Positions 55,089 through 63,750 of a DNA stretch of 64,000 nucleotides are shown here, piece by piece. The position numbers were made by a program, and so were the translations under genes. The stretch covers positions 41,542 through 105,541 of the forward strand of contig NZ_VWRN01000003.1 in NCBI RefSeq assembly GCF_008632125.1, written 5' to 3'. Position 1 is the stretch's first letter; each line of letters opens with the position of its first letter. Source of the stretch: Cupriavidus cauae. Its GTDB lineage: Bacteria > Pseudomonadota > Gammaproteobacteria > Burkholderiales > Burkholderiaceae. A model generated the notes under the pieces. The model saw only the letters and a program-made list of their open reading frames with translations. It made no database searches and was not told the origin of the DNA.

Positions 55089-55949
55089 TCACACCTCCAC
55101 CACATACCCCCAATCGAACTTCGCATTCTCCAGCGCCCCGTCGCCGCGCCGCACATAGCCGCGGGGGTTGCAGACCACGCGCGCGCGGTCGACGCGGTAG
55201 TCGAAGCTGGTGTGCGTATGGCCGTGGATCCACAGGTCGGCGCGCTGGACCAGGTCGGGCCGGCGCGAGATGAAGCCGGCCGAGGCGAGGTCGTGCGCAT
55301 AGCGCGGGTCGAGGCTGCCGAGGTCCGGCGCATGGTGGGTGACCACCACGGTGGCGCCGTCGAAGGGCTTGTCCAGTTCGCCGGCCAGCCACGCCGACTC
55401 GGTGCGGTGGCGCGCCAGCGCGTCGGCGGGCGTGAAGCGGCGGATGCCGCCGTGCCGGCCGCCGCGACCGTCCGCGCTGTCATCCGCGCTGTCGTGCGCG
55501 CCGCCGTCCGCCCTGTCGTCCGCGCTGTCGTCCTCGACCGAGATCAGCCGATGGTCGAGCATCACCCTGGCGCAGGCCTGCATCGCGTCGTCGATGCGCT
55601 CGCGGCCGAACAGCGCGTAGTCGGCCCACCATGTCGTGCCCAGCACGCGCACCGGCGCCTGGCCCGGCAGTTCGAACACCGCCACGCCGCCGGTCAGCAG
55701 ATGCACCTGCGGATGCGCGGCCGCGGCGGCGGCCATTTGCGCATCGACCCGGGTGAAGGTGCTGTCGTAGTACTCGTGATTGCCCGGCACATAGACGATC
55801 GGCCCGCGCAGGTGCCGCGCCGCCCAGTCGATGCCATGGCGGCCGTTGGCGATGTCCCCCGCGAGCACGACGACATCGGCCTCGCAGTCGGGGACCGTTT
55901 CGGGGGTATGGTGTTCCAGGTGCAGATCGCTCAGAACGCGTAGCTTCAT
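55089..55949 (-). CDS. Metallophosphoesterase with a low-complexity insert
   Basis: The 286-residue calcineurin-like phosphoesterase has all metal-ligand blocks: LSDLHLE near residue 6, LAGDIAN, VPGNHEYYDS, TVVVTHHAPD and WIHGHTHTSFDY. Substrate unknown; family members act on nucleotides, cyclic nucleotides or phosphoproteins. Residues about 137-167 are an Asp/Ala/Gly/Arg-rich repeat (DDSADDRADGG-like) between two conserved parts, encoded by imperfect tandem repeats and probably a surface loop. GGAGG lies four bases before ATG 55949. The upstream open frame is antisense to other DNA and not part of the gene. Confidence 0.9.
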   Translation of the reverse strand: MKLRVLSDLHLEHHTPETVPDCEADVVVLAGDIANGRHGIDWAARHLRGPIVYVPGNHEYYDSTFTRVDAQMAAAAAAHPQVHLLTGGVAVFELPGQAPVRVLGTTWWADYALFGRERIDDAMQACARVMLDHRLISVEDDSADDRADGGAHDSADDSADGRGGRHGGIRRFTPADALARHRTESAWLAGELDKPFDGATVVVTHHAPDLGSLDPRYAHDLASAGFISRRPDLVQRADLWIHGHTHTSFDYRVDRARVVCNPRGYVRRGDGALENAKFDWGYVVEV

Positions 55950-56062
55950 GCCGCCTCCAGCCGGCCTCCAATGGGCCTGTGCCTTCGGAGTGTTCAGCAT
56001 GCGGCGGTACCGGTCAAGTGCGCGGGTTCCCGCGCCGCGGCGCGGCAGAACGACTCCCAGCG

Positions 56063-56086
56063 AAAAAGCCCGGACCGGGTCCGGGC
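56063..56086 (-). terminator. Rho-independent terminator of the tad operon
   Basis: GCCCGGAC and GTCCGGGC pair around a short loop; on the minus strand the stem is followed by TTTTT. It lies 61 bases past the tadC stop, so the operon appears to end after tadC. Confidence 0.88.
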
Positions 56087-56146
56087 AAAGGCTGTCCGCA
56101 CTGCCTGGGGTGATGGCGGCCAGCCGAGGGCCGAAGCCCGGCGGCG

Positions 56147-57115
56147 TTATCCGCCCTGTCCGGTCATGGTCGGCAGCAGCACGCGCACGATCTGGATGAA
56201 GGCGGGGCCGAGCAGCACCACCAGCAGCGAGGGGAAGATCAGGAAGATCAGCGGGAACAGCAGCTTCAGCGCGATCTTGGCCGCCTGTTCCTCGGCCAGC
56301 ATCCGCCGCTTGGTGCGCAGCATGTCGGACAGCACCCGCAGCGATTCGCCCAGGCTGGTGCCGAAGCGATCGGCCTGCACCAGCATCGCGGCGAAGCGCT
56401 CGACGTCCTCGACGCCGGTGCGCAGCGCCAGGTTGGACAGCGCCTTCTCCTTGGAAAAGCCCGAACGCATCTCCAGCAGCATCAGTTCCAGCTCGCCCGC
56501 CAGCACGGGGCAGCGCAGCGACAGTTCGCTGGCGACGCGCATCAGCGCCGCGTCCAGGCCGAGCCCGGCCTCGACGCAGACGGTCAGCAGGTCGATCGCA
56601 TCGGGAAACTCCTCGAACACGGCGCGCTTGCGCTGGGCGATCCGGCGCGCCAGCAGCGCGTTGGGCAGGTAGTAGCCGACCGCGCAGATCGCGATCAGCA
56701 GCACCGCCAGCAGTGCGCCGTCGCTGGCCAGCGGCGTGCCGACCGTCGCCACCAGCGCCGCCAGCGGCAGTGCCAGCGCCAGCACGGTCTTGGCGGCGAA
56801 GTACAGCGTGGGCGCGGCGGCGCCGCGCCAGCCCGCGTTCATGAAGCGCACCCGCAGCGCCGAGTTCTCCCAGCCCTCTTTCGGCAGCGCCAGGCGCGAC
56901 ACCGGCCTTGCCCACTCGCTGAGCCGCGCGCCCCAGTCGTTGCCTGCCGACGTTCCCGCCGTCCCCGCGGCGCCCGTGCCGGCGCCGCCAAGCCGCTCCA
57001 GCCGCGCACGCAGCCGGTTCGGCGAACAAACCAGCATCAGGCCGAGCGCCGCGCCGAAGGCGGCGACGAACACCAGGCCGAGCAACAGCCATTGTTGTGT
57101 CTGCATGGCTTGCAT
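56147..57115 (-). CDS. tadC: Tad pilus platform protein TadC
   Basis: The 322-residue type II secretion F-domain protein has an N-terminal TM helix, a polar linker, two further helices near residues 100-150, the T2SSF domain (FPDAIDLLTVCVEAGLGLDAALMRVA, ELELMLLEMRSGFSKEKALSNLALRTGVEDVERF) and a C-terminal TM (LLFPLIFLIFPSLLVVLL). With TadB it forms the inner-membrane platform for Flp pili. The ATG at 57115 follows a perfect AGGAGG; tadB ends eight bases before. Confidence 0.93.
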   Translation of the reverse strand: MQAMQTQQWLLLGLVFVAAFGAALGLMLVCSPNRLRARLERLGGAGTGAAGTAGTSAGNDWGARLSEWARPVSRLALPKEGWENSALRVRFMNAGWRGAAAPTLYFAAKTVLALALPLAALVATVGTPLASDGALLAVLLIAICAVGYYLPNALLARRIAQRKRAVFEEFPDAIDLLTVCVEAGLGLDAALMRVASELSLRCPVLAGELELMLLEMRSGFSKEKALSNLALRTGVEDVERFAAMLVQADRFGTSLGESLRVLSDMLRTKRRMLAEEQAAKIALKLLFPLIFLIFPSLLVVLLGPAFIQIVRVLLPTMTGQGG

Positions 57116-57123
57116 GATTCCTC

Positions 57124-58155
57124 CTATACCCGGATGCGGATGATCTTGCGCATCCACAGCACGCCCAGCGCCATCATCCCCAGCGCCGTGCCGGCCATGC
57201 GGATGCCGGCCGGGTCCTGCCACAGCACGTCGAGAAAGCCGGGGTTCAGCACCGAGATCAGCCCGGCGGTGCCGAACGGCAGCAGGCCGAGGATCCATGC
57301 CGACAGCCGGCCCTCCGCGGACAGCACGCGGATCTTGTCGAACAGCTTGAGCCGCTCGCGCACCAGGCGGCTGATGGTGTCGAGGACCTCGGCCAGGTTG
57401 CCGCCGCTGTCGCGCTGGATCAGCACCGCGATGACGAAATAACGCAGATCGCCGACCGGTACCCGGATCGCCAGGCTGGTCAGCGCATCGTCGAGCGAGA
57501 CGCCGTAGTTGATCTCCTCGAAGGCCAGGCGGAACTCGGGACCGAGCGGGGCCTTCATCTCCTGGCCGACGGTGCCGAGCGCGCCGGCGAAGGAATGCCC
57601 GGCGCGCAGCGAGCGGCTGATCATGTCGATCGCGTCCGGCAGCTGCGCCTCCATGCGCTTCAGGCGCCGTTGGCGCTGCGCCAGCGTGCGCAGGCATGGC
57701 AGCGCGGCGGCCAGCAGCGCGCCGCCGGCCGCCAGCGAGAACGGCAGCGGCAGCAGCGACAGCGCGGCGAACGCGATCAGCAGGCTCGCGGCACTGAAGC
57801 CCAGCAGTTGCCCGACCGACCAGCTGCTGCCCGACTGCTGCAGCCAGCGGTCCAGCGCCGCTACCCGCGGCACCCGCATCAGCAGGCGCTGCATCCGCGG
57901 GCTGCCGGCCAGCATCCGCTCCTTCAGGATCGACATCTGCTCGCGGCCGAGCTGGCCGCCGGCCGACAGCGCGCGGATGCGCGCGTCGATGCGGCGGGCC
58001 GAGGCGCCATGATGGCTGTTCCACCACAGGTAGACGGCCTCGATGGCCAGCACCACCGCGATGAACAGCAGCACGCCGAAGGCGTACAGCGCGTAGTGTC
58101 CCAGTTGTCCCAATTGCCCCAGTTGCCCCAGTTGCCCGAATCGGCCAAGGTCCAT
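57124..58155 (-). CDS. tadB: Tad pilus platform protein TadB
   Basis: The 343-residue type II secretion F-domain protein has LPDAIDMISRSLRAGHSFAGAL, EEINYGVSLDDALTSLAIRVPVGDLRYFVIAVLIQRD and GGNLAEVLDTISRLVRER, with TM helices near residues 22-42, 112-150 and at the C-terminus. It pairs with TadC. The N-terminus is odd: a GQL repeat, four times, encoded by a 9-base tandem repeat, precedes the first helix. An alternative start after the repeat is not supplied by any ATG nearby. Confidence 0.93.
   Translation of the reverse strand: MDLGRFGQLGQLGQLGQLGHYALYAFGVLLFIAVVLAIEAVYLWWNSHHGASARRIDARIRALSAGGQLGREQMSILKERMLAGSPRMQRLLMRVPRVAALDRWLQQSGSSWSVGQLLGFSAASLLIAFAALSLLPLPFSLAAGGALLAAALPCLRTLAQRQRRLKRMEAQLPDAIDMISRSLRAGHSFAGALGTVGQEMKAPLGPEFRLAFEEINYGVSLDDALTSLAIRVPVGDLRYFVIAVLIQRDSGGNLAEVLDTISRLVRERLKLFDKIRVLSAEGRLSAWILGLLPFGTAGLISVLNPGFLDVLWQDPAGIRMAGTALGMMALGVLWMRKIIRIRV
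58101..58136. repeat. In-frame 9-bp tandem repeat in tadB
   Basis: Four near-identical 9-base units (CCAGTTGCC on the plus strand) encode the Gly-Gln-Leu repeat at residues 7-18 of TadB. Changes in copy number would lengthen the N-terminus without a frameshift. Confidence 0.85.
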
Positions 58156-58182
58156 GATCGCTCTCCGTCAGTCCGGCAGGTG

Positions 58183-59547
58183 CTAGATCTCGAAACGCCG
58201 CGCGGGATCGTAAGTCTCGTCGGGCAGCCCCACGCCGTAGACGCGCAGCCGCTCGGCGAAGCGCGGATAGACGCCGGTCGCGCGGAAGTGGCCGCGCACG
58301 GTGCCGTCCTGTCCCACGCCGGTGCGCTGGAAGGTGAAGATCTCCTGCATGTTGATCACGTCGCCCTCCATCCCGGTGATCTCCTGGATGCTGACGATCT
58401 TGCGGCTGCCGTCGGTCAGGCGCGCGGCCTGCACGATCACCGTGATGGCCGAGGCGATCTGCTGCCGGATCGCTTTCGGCGGCACGTTCATGCCCGCCAT
58501 GCCGACCATGTTCTCCAGCCGTGTCAGCGCATCGCGCGGCGTGTTGGCGTGGATGGTGGTCAGCGACCCCTCGTGCCCGGTGTTCATCGCATTGAGCATG
58601 TCGAGCGCCTCGGCGCCGCGCACCTCGCCGAGGATGATGCGATCGGGCCGCATGCGCAGCGCGTTGCGCACCAGCGAGCGCTGCGTGATCTCGCCCTTGC
58701 CCTCGATATTGGGCGGGCGCGTTTCCAGCCGCAGCACATGGGGCTGCCGCAGTTGCAGCTCGGCGGCGTCCTCGATGGTCACCACGCGCTCGTCGGCCGG
58801 GATGAAGCCCGACACGATGTTCAGCAGCGTGGTCTTGCCGCTGCCGGTGCCGCCCGACACCACCAGATTGACCTTGGCGTGCGCCAGTGCCTGCAACAGC
58901 TGCGCCATCGGCGGCGTCAGGCTGTGGTACGCGATCAGGTCCGCGATCTGCAGCGGATTGACGGCGAAGCGGCGGATCGACAGCAGCGGGCCGTCGATCG
59001 CCGACGGGGGGATGATCGCATTGACGCGCGAGCCGTCGGGCAGGCGCGCATCGACCATCGGGCTGGTCTCGTCGATGCGGCGCCCGACGCGCGAGACGAT
59101 CTTCTCGATGACCTTCATCAGGTGGGCGTCGTCGTAGAACGTGATGTCCGTCAGTTCGAGCTTGCCGCGCCGCTCGACATAGGTCTGGCGCGCGGTATTG
59201 ACCAGGATGTCGGACACCGTGGGGTCGCGCAGCAGCGGCTCCAGAGGGCCGAAGCCGAACATTTCGTCGTAGATCTCGCCGATCAGCTGCCGGCGTTCTG
59301 CGTCGTTGAGCAGCACCTTGTCCTCGTCGACGATGGCGCCCACCAGCAGGCCGATCTCGTGCCGGACCTGCTCGAGCGGGATGCGGGCCAGCCGCTCGAG
59401 CTCGACGCGCTCGAGCACGGTCTCGTGCACGGCGCGCTTGAGCGCGCGATAGCCGCTGCCCACGGGCAGCGCGGCGGCCGGGTGGCCGTTGACGGGCAGG
59501 GCGGCGAAGCCCGGGCTGGCGTTCGACAGTTGTTCGCGGATCGACAT
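58183..59547 (-). CDS. tadA: Tad/Flp pilus assembly ATPase TadA (CpaF)
   Basis: The 454-residue type II/IV secretion ATPase shows [41 protein letters not shown], Walker [18 protein letters not shown] box [10 protein letters not shown], Walker [38 protein letters not shown] and the His box. It powers Flp pilus extension and perhaps retraction. It lies 88 bases after cpaE and 27 bases before tadB in the leftward operon. Confidence 0.96.
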   Translation of the reverse strand: MSIREQLSNASPGFAALPVNGHPAAALPVGSGYRALKRAVHETVLERVELERLARIPLEQVRHEIGLLVGAIVDEDKVLLNDAERRQLIGEIYDEMFGFGPLEPLLRDPTVSDILVNTARQTYVERRGKLELTDITFYDDAHLMKVIEKIVSRVGRRIDETSPMVDARLPDGSRVNAIIPPSAIDGPLLSIRRFAVNPLQIADLIAYHSLTPPMAQLLQALAHAKVNLVVSGGTGSGKTTLLNIVSGFIPADERVVTIEDAAELQLRQPHVLRLETRPPNIEGKGEITQRSLVRNALRMRPDRIILGEVRGAEALDMLNAMNTGHEGSLTTIHANTPRDALTRLENMVGMAGMNVPPKAIRQQIASAITVIVQAARLTDGSRKIVSIQEITGMEGDVINMQEIFTFQRTGVGQDGTVRGHFRATGVYPRFAERLRVYGVGLPDETYDPARRFEI

Positions 59548-59635
59548 GGCGGTCTCCGGCTCGAGAGGTGGGTGCGTGTGGTGTGTGGGCGCGCGCGGCG
59601 AGGTGGCGTACGACGAAGCGATAGGGTTACCGCGC

Positions 59636-60820
59636 TCACGCCGCCTTGACCCGCAGCAGCAGCCGGCGCAGCGACAACGGCTCGCCGCCCGCGCGCGGTT
59701 CCGGCTCGGCCGCGGCCAGCTGCGTGGCGAGGGACTGCAGCGCGCGCGCGATGGCGCTGCGCCGGTGCATCCCCAGCACCGGCTCCCCGTGGCTGATCGC
59801 CGCGTTCACCGCGGCGGCGTCCTCGGGCAGCGCCTGCCAGACCGGGGTGCCGCAGATCTGCTCCAGCGCGGCGCGGTCCAGTTCGTTGCGGCGGTCGTCG
59901 CGGTTCAGCAGCAGGCGCACCTTGTCGTCGGGGTAGTGCAGCGCCCGCAGGATGTCGAGCAGGCGCCGGCCGGTGCGGGCATGCGCGATGGTCGGCTGCA
60001 GCACCACGCCGATGCGGTCGCTGCGGTCCAGCACGCCGATCGACACCGGATCGATGGCCTGGCCGGCGTCGACCAGCACGAAGTCGTAGTGCGGCAGCGC
60101 CAGCGACAGGATCCATTCGACCTGTTCCTTGCGCACCGATGCCGCCTTGATCGGATCGACCGCGCCGGCCAGTACGTCGAAGCCCTCGGCCACCGGCGTC
60201 AGGCACGCTTCGAGGAAGGCCGCATCCATGCGGTCGATCTGCGCGCAGACGTCGGGCAGCGTCGCCGGCGGCGTGCGGTCGCAGATCGTGTGGACCAGAT
60301 CGCCGAACTGCCGGTTCAGGTCCAGCGCCAGCACGCGCTTGCCCTGGGCGGCCAGCGCATGTCCAAGGTTGCCGGTCAGGAAGCTGACGCCGGCGCCGCC
60401 CTTGCACGACAGCAGCGACACCAGCCGCGCGCTGCGGCGGCGCCGCTGCGTGCTGGCCGCCTGCAGCCGGCGCAGCGCGTCGCCGAGCTGGTTCTGCTCC
60501 AGCGGCCACGCCAGCACGTCGCGGATGCCGGTGCGCAGCGCCTGGATCAGCAGCTCGGGCTCGACCGCATCGGTGACCAGGATGCAGGGCAGCTCCGGAT
60601 GCTGCTGCCGCATGGTCTCGATGCCCTGCATCTGCGCCGGGCCTATCCTGTCGTGCGCGATCACCAGCATGTCGGCCAGCGCCAGCTGGCTCGCATGCGA
60701 CGCGATGCGCGCCGGCGCCTCGCTCAGCGCCAGCGTCTGGAACGACCCGCACTGCGCGCACAGCCGCGCGATTTCGGCCAGCCGTTCGGTTTGCTCGGAG
60801 GCGATCAGAATCGTCAGCAT
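59636..60820 (-). CDS. cpaE: Tad pilus localisation protein TadZ/CpaE
   Basis: The 394-residue protein has an atypical receiver-like N-terminus ([19 protein letters not shown] ... [11 protein letters not shown] ... LPCILVTDA). A MinD/ParA-like ATPase domain follows, with a deviant Walker [22 protein letters not shown] and [28 protein letters not shown]. TadZ/CpaE marks the pole for pilus assembly. The Walker A ends GVSF where GKST is usual, so the final Lys/Thr are missing and ATPase activity may be altered. ATG 60820 has GGAG nearby and fits the fold start; an upstream ATG at 60868 is less likely. Confidence 0.92.
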   Translation of the reverse strand: MLTILIASEQTERLAEIARLCAQCGSFQTLALSEAPARIASHASQLALADMLVIAHDRIGPAQMQGIETMRQQHPELPCILVTDAVEPELLIQALRTGIRDVLAWPLEQNQLGDALRRLQAASTQRRRRSARLVSLLSCKGGAGVSFLTGNLGHALAAQGKRVLALDLNRQFGDLVHTICDRTPPATLPDVCAQIDRMDAAFLEACLTPVAEGFDVLAGAVDPIKAASVRKEQVEWILSLALPHYDFVLVDAGQAIDPVSIGVLDRSDRIGVVLQPTIAHARTGRRLLDILRALHYPDDKVRLLLNRDDRRNELDRAALEQICGTPVWQALPEDAAAVNAAISHGEPVLGMHRRSAIARALQSLATQLAAAEPEPRAGGEPLSLRRLLLRVKAA

Positions 60821-60881
60821 GACGGCTTCTCCTGTTCGTTGTCCTGTGCGCCGCGGCGGGCGCGGCAATGCTTGCCCACGT

Positions 60882-61445
60882 TCAGCTGCAGACCGGCCCG
60901 CCGGTCGCGCTGTTCATGCTTTCGCGCGACAGCGTGGTGGCGAAGGGCGGCACCGGCAGCGTCATCGGAATCATCGGCACGAGCGTGCGCACGGTCAGGC
61001 CGGTGACGCGGACCGTCACGCTGGCGCAGCTCGCGCGCGCGGTATCGGGATCGCTGTCGCAGCCGGCGGGCTCGTAGTCGAGCGCGATGTTCGACGGCGA
61101 CAGCTGCGGCATCAGCGCCGCCATGCGGGTCTTGATGATGGCGGCATTGGCATCGCAGACCACGGCCATGCGCGCGCCCCAGCGTGTCGCTTCGCTGGCG
61201 GTGTTCCAGTGGAACAGCACGCGGGCCATTTCGACGACGCCGATCAGCAGCGTGAAGAACAGCATCGCGACGATCGCGAACTCGACCACGGTGGCGCCGC
61301 GCTGGCGCGCGCGAGGCCGCGGTGCGCCCACTGGCGGCCGCGCTGGCGTGCGGTGTGGCGACCGATGTGGCGGCCGACGTGTCGTCCGATATGTCGTCCG
61401 ATATGGCGATGCCATCGGTGCGGATGGGCGGACAGCGGGATTCAT
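60882..61445 (-). CDS. TadE/TadF-like pilus pseudopilin
   Basis: The 187-residue protein has a long basic Arg/Thr/Pro-rich N-terminus (with a YRTTYRTT repeat), then the TadE signature QRGATVVEFAIVAMLFFTLLIGVVEMARVLFHWNTASEATRWGAR. The periplasmic part contains several Cys. TadE/F are minor pseudopilins cleaved by the prepilin peptidase just before the hydrophobic helix. The ATG overlaps the preceding tadE-like stop by four bases. Two tadE-like genes in tandem probably fill the TadE and TadF roles. Confidence 0.88.
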   Translation of the reverse strand: MNPAVRPSAPMASPYRTTYRTTRRPPHRSPHRTPARPPVGAPRPRARQRGATVVEFAIVAMLFFTLLIGVVEMARVLFHWNTASEATRWGARMAVVCDANAAIIKTRMAALMPQLSPSNIALDYEPAGCDSDPDTARASCASVTVRVTGLTVRTLVPMIPMTLPVPPFATTLSRESMNSATGGPVCS

Positions 61446-62032
61446 AGCACTTGCCTCATCACGGTCATCACATCGGAGAACACCAGCCCGCTGGCATCGA
61501 TCAGCGGCTGGATCGGCGTATAGGCGAAGCCGGTGATCTTGACGGCCACCAGGTTGACGGTGCCGGCCGGCACGCCGGCGCCGCCGCCGTTGTCGTAGGT
61601 ATTGACGTTGGCGAAGGCCATGCCCGGGCACCCACCCGCGTCGACGCGATCGCAGATCACCACCATCGACGTGCTCAGGCCGCCGACCAGCGGGCTGCCG
61701 GTGCAGCCGGTATTGCCATGCACCGCCAGGCATTTGGCCTGCGCGGCGGGGTAGCCGGCGTCGTCGGGCGAGAACTGCGACAGGTAGCGGGTGGCGCCGC
61801 GCGTGGCCTTGGTCAGCGCGTCGTACTGGTAGATCGCGCGGCCGAATTCGGCGACGCCGCACAGCATCAGCAGCAACGGGATCAACAGGATGGCGAACTC
61901 GACGGCGGCCACGCCGCGCTGGCGTTCGCGTGCGCCGGCGCGGCGCAGTCGGCGCGGACCGCCGCGCAGGTTGTGGCGCGGTCCATGGCCCGCCGCATTG
62001 CCGGCAGCGGAGCGGGGGATCGGCGTCTTCAC
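61442..62032 (-). CDS. tadE: TadE-like pilus pseudopilin
   Basis: The 196-residue protein has a basic N-terminus, then QRGVAAVEFAILLIPLLLMLCGVAEFGRAIYQYDALTKATRGATRYL, the classic TadE N-terminal motif with cleavage expected before the VEF helix. The C-terminal periplasmic domain has paired Cys residues. I chose the GTG at 62032 because AGGAGG lies six bases upstream and no suitable ATG exists. It overlaps the next tadE/F-like gene by four bases and follows the tadG-like gene by 35 bases. Confidence 0.88.
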   Translation of the reverse strand: MKTPIPRSAAGNAAGHGPRHNLRGGPRRLRRAGARERQRGVAAVEFAILLIPLLLMLCGVAEFGRAIYQYDALTKATRGATRYLSQFSPDDAGYPAAQAKCLAVHGNTGCTGSPLVGGLSTSMVVICDRVDAGGCPGMAFANVNTYDNGGGAGVPAGTVNLVAVKITGFAYTPIQPLIDASGLVFSDVMTVMRQVL

Positions 62033-62067
62033 GATGGCCTCCTGTCGCTTGTCGATGTGGCCGGCCG

Positions 62068-63330
62068 CTACTGCACCAGGACCGGCACCAGCGGGCCGGG
62101 TCCGCTGCCGAGTCCGGGGATGCCCTGCGTCGCGCAGGGGCTGCCCATCGAGCTCGACACGCCGCGATATTCGAGCCGCACCGAGTTGATGTTGCCGCCC
62201 CATTGCATCGGCTCGATCATCAGCAGGCAGGCCCACTCCAGCACGCTGGCCTTGTGCGTGCCCGACACAGCGAAGCCGCTGCAGTCGACCACCGGGGCCA
62301 GCACCATGCGCCGGTCGGCGCCGCCCTGATGCGCGGCGGTGCTGGACGGCGATCCCTTGGTATCGATCATCGCGATGCTGTCGCCCTGGTAAGGCGCAAA
62401 CGTCTTGCGCCTGGCGGTGAAGTCCGGATAGGCATTGGCCTTGGCGGGCCAGGTGGTGTCGTTGTAGGCGTGGCCGGTGAAGTCGGGCACGCCGGCGACC
62501 TTGCCGGCCTTGACGATGCCGAAGCGGCTGTTCCACTCGTCCGCCAGCGACGACTTGTTGCCGGTGGTGCCGATCTCGGTGCCGAGCGCCGGCAGGTTGC
62601 ACTGGCCCGAGCCCTTGAGCTGCTCGGCCAGGCTCTTGGTGCCGCTGCCGCCCGCCAGGTCGGCCCAGCCGAAATTGCCGCCGCCATACTCGCCCTTGTT
62701 GCCTGCGTCGAGCTTGGACACCAGCCACTGGCCCACGGTGTAGGGTGGTTCGGGCGGACTGATGGTGTCGGGCTTGCAGACGAACACCGGGATCGCGCAC
62801 GCCGTCTGCGCGGCGCCCACGGTGGCCACCGCGAACGAGGACACCGTGCTCGGCCCTACGCTGCCACCCGGCAGCAGGTTCAGCACCTGGGCGAACCAGT
62901 TGGCGATGCCGGCGCGCGAGGCCGCGCATTTGACGTATTTGATGGTGTCCAGCGCATAGGGCACGCTGTTCTTCGGATAGAAGGGGTTGGCCAGCGCGTC
63001 GCTGTAGGTCACGCTGCTGTCGGCGGTGAACTGCACCGACTCGCTCTGGAACAGCGCCAGATTGCGATAGCCGGCGGTGATGCCGGCCGCCTCGGACACC
63101 GCCAGCGGCGTGGCGCCGGTCAGGTCGCGCGCCGCCGCCAGCGCGCAGGCATCGGCGCCGTTCTGCAACTCGCTCTTGGCCACGTAGAGCTTGCCCAGGT
63201 CCAGCGCCAGGCCGAGGAAGCCCACCATCGCCACCAGCGCCAGCGCGACGACGATCGCGACCGCACCCTGCTGGCGCTGCCGCATGGCGGTTCGCCGGCG
63301 CATGCGCGATCCCGCTGTGTTCGGCTTCAT
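62068..63330 (-). CDS. tadG: TadG-like pilus assembly protein
   Basis: The 420-residue protein has the TadG/TadE-type N-terminus, RQQGAVAIVVALALVAMVGFLGLALDLGKLYVAKSELQNGADACALAAARDL. A long periplasmic domain with several Cys, and Gly/Ser-rich regions, follows. TadG proteins are needed for Flp pilus biogenesis. It carries no obvious von Willebrand MIDAS motif (DxSxS), unlike some longer TadG proteins. GGAGGA lies seven bases before ATG 63330. The ATG at 63375 belongs to the same frame but lacks a ribosome site. Confidence 0.88.
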   Translation of the reverse strand: MKPNTAGSRMRRRTAMRQRQQGAVAIVVALALVAMVGFLGLALDLGKLYVAKSELQNGADACALAAARDLTGATPLAVSEAAGITAGYRNLALFQSESVQFTADSSVTYSDALANPFYPKNSVPYALDTIKYVKCAASRAGIANWFAQVLNLLPGGSVGPSTVSSFAVATVGAAQTACAIPVFVCKPDTISPPEPPYTVGQWLVSKLDAGNKGEYGGGNFGWADLAGGSGTKSLAEQLKGSGQCNLPALGTEIGTTGNKSSLADEWNSRFGIVKAGKVAGVPDFTGHAYNDTTWPAKANAYPDFTARRKTFAPYQGDSIAMIDTKGSPSSTAAHQGGADRRMVLAPVVDCSGFAVSGTHKASVLEWACLLMIEPMQWGGNINSVRLEYRGVSSSMGSPCATQGIPGLGSGPGPLVPVLVQ

Positions 63331-63384
63331 GATGGGTTCCTCCATGGCTTGGCGAAATGGCTTGCGCCCCTGCATCGGCCGCGT

Positions 63385-63729
63385 TCAGCGCGTGCCGATG
63401 CCGCCCGACATGCCGATGCCGCCCTGCATGCCGGCGCCATTGCCATAGGCGCCGGCGGGCGACAGGCGTTGCAGCGAGCGGTCGTAATTGCCCATCGCGG
63501 CCACCGCGGCCTTGCCGTCGACGCCGGTCAGCGAAGGCATGCCGGCCGGCGCATTCGGATTGATGATCTGGGCCTGCTTGACCGCATTGACGGACTGGCC
63601 GAAGCGGCTGTCCCAGATCGGCGTGGTGCTGATGCAGGCCGCGAGCAGCGGCGCGGCGAGCAGGGCGGCGAGCAGGGCCGCGGGGCGGCCGCGCGCGCGC
63701 AGGCGGGACGATTGCAAAGGCTGGTTCAT
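63385..63729 (-). CDS. Small lipoprotein of the tad locus
   Basis: The 114-residue precursor has a signal peptide with the lipobox LLAAC (Cys near residue 32). A short conserved-looking part (WDSRFGQSVNAVKQAQIINPNAP) and a Gly/Met-rich tail follow. Similar small lipoproteins sit next to the secretin gene in Burkholderiales tad loci and may serve as pilotin-like partners of the outer-membrane channel (inference). AAGGAG precedes ATG 63729. Confidence 0.8.
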   Translation of the reverse strand: MNQPLQSSRLRARGRPAALLAALLAAPLLAACISTTPIWDSRFGQSVNAVKQAQIINPNAPAGMPSLTGVDGKAAVAAMGNYDRSLQRLSPAGAYGNGAGMQGGIGMSGGIGTR

Positions 63730-63750
63730 GGCGTTCTCCTTGCGTGGCGC

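Noticed and set aside
61442..62929. 495-codon frame across tadG and tadE
   Set aside because: Only the last 196 residues have TadE features; the upstream part is tadG read out of phase, and a GTG with AGGAGG marks the true start.
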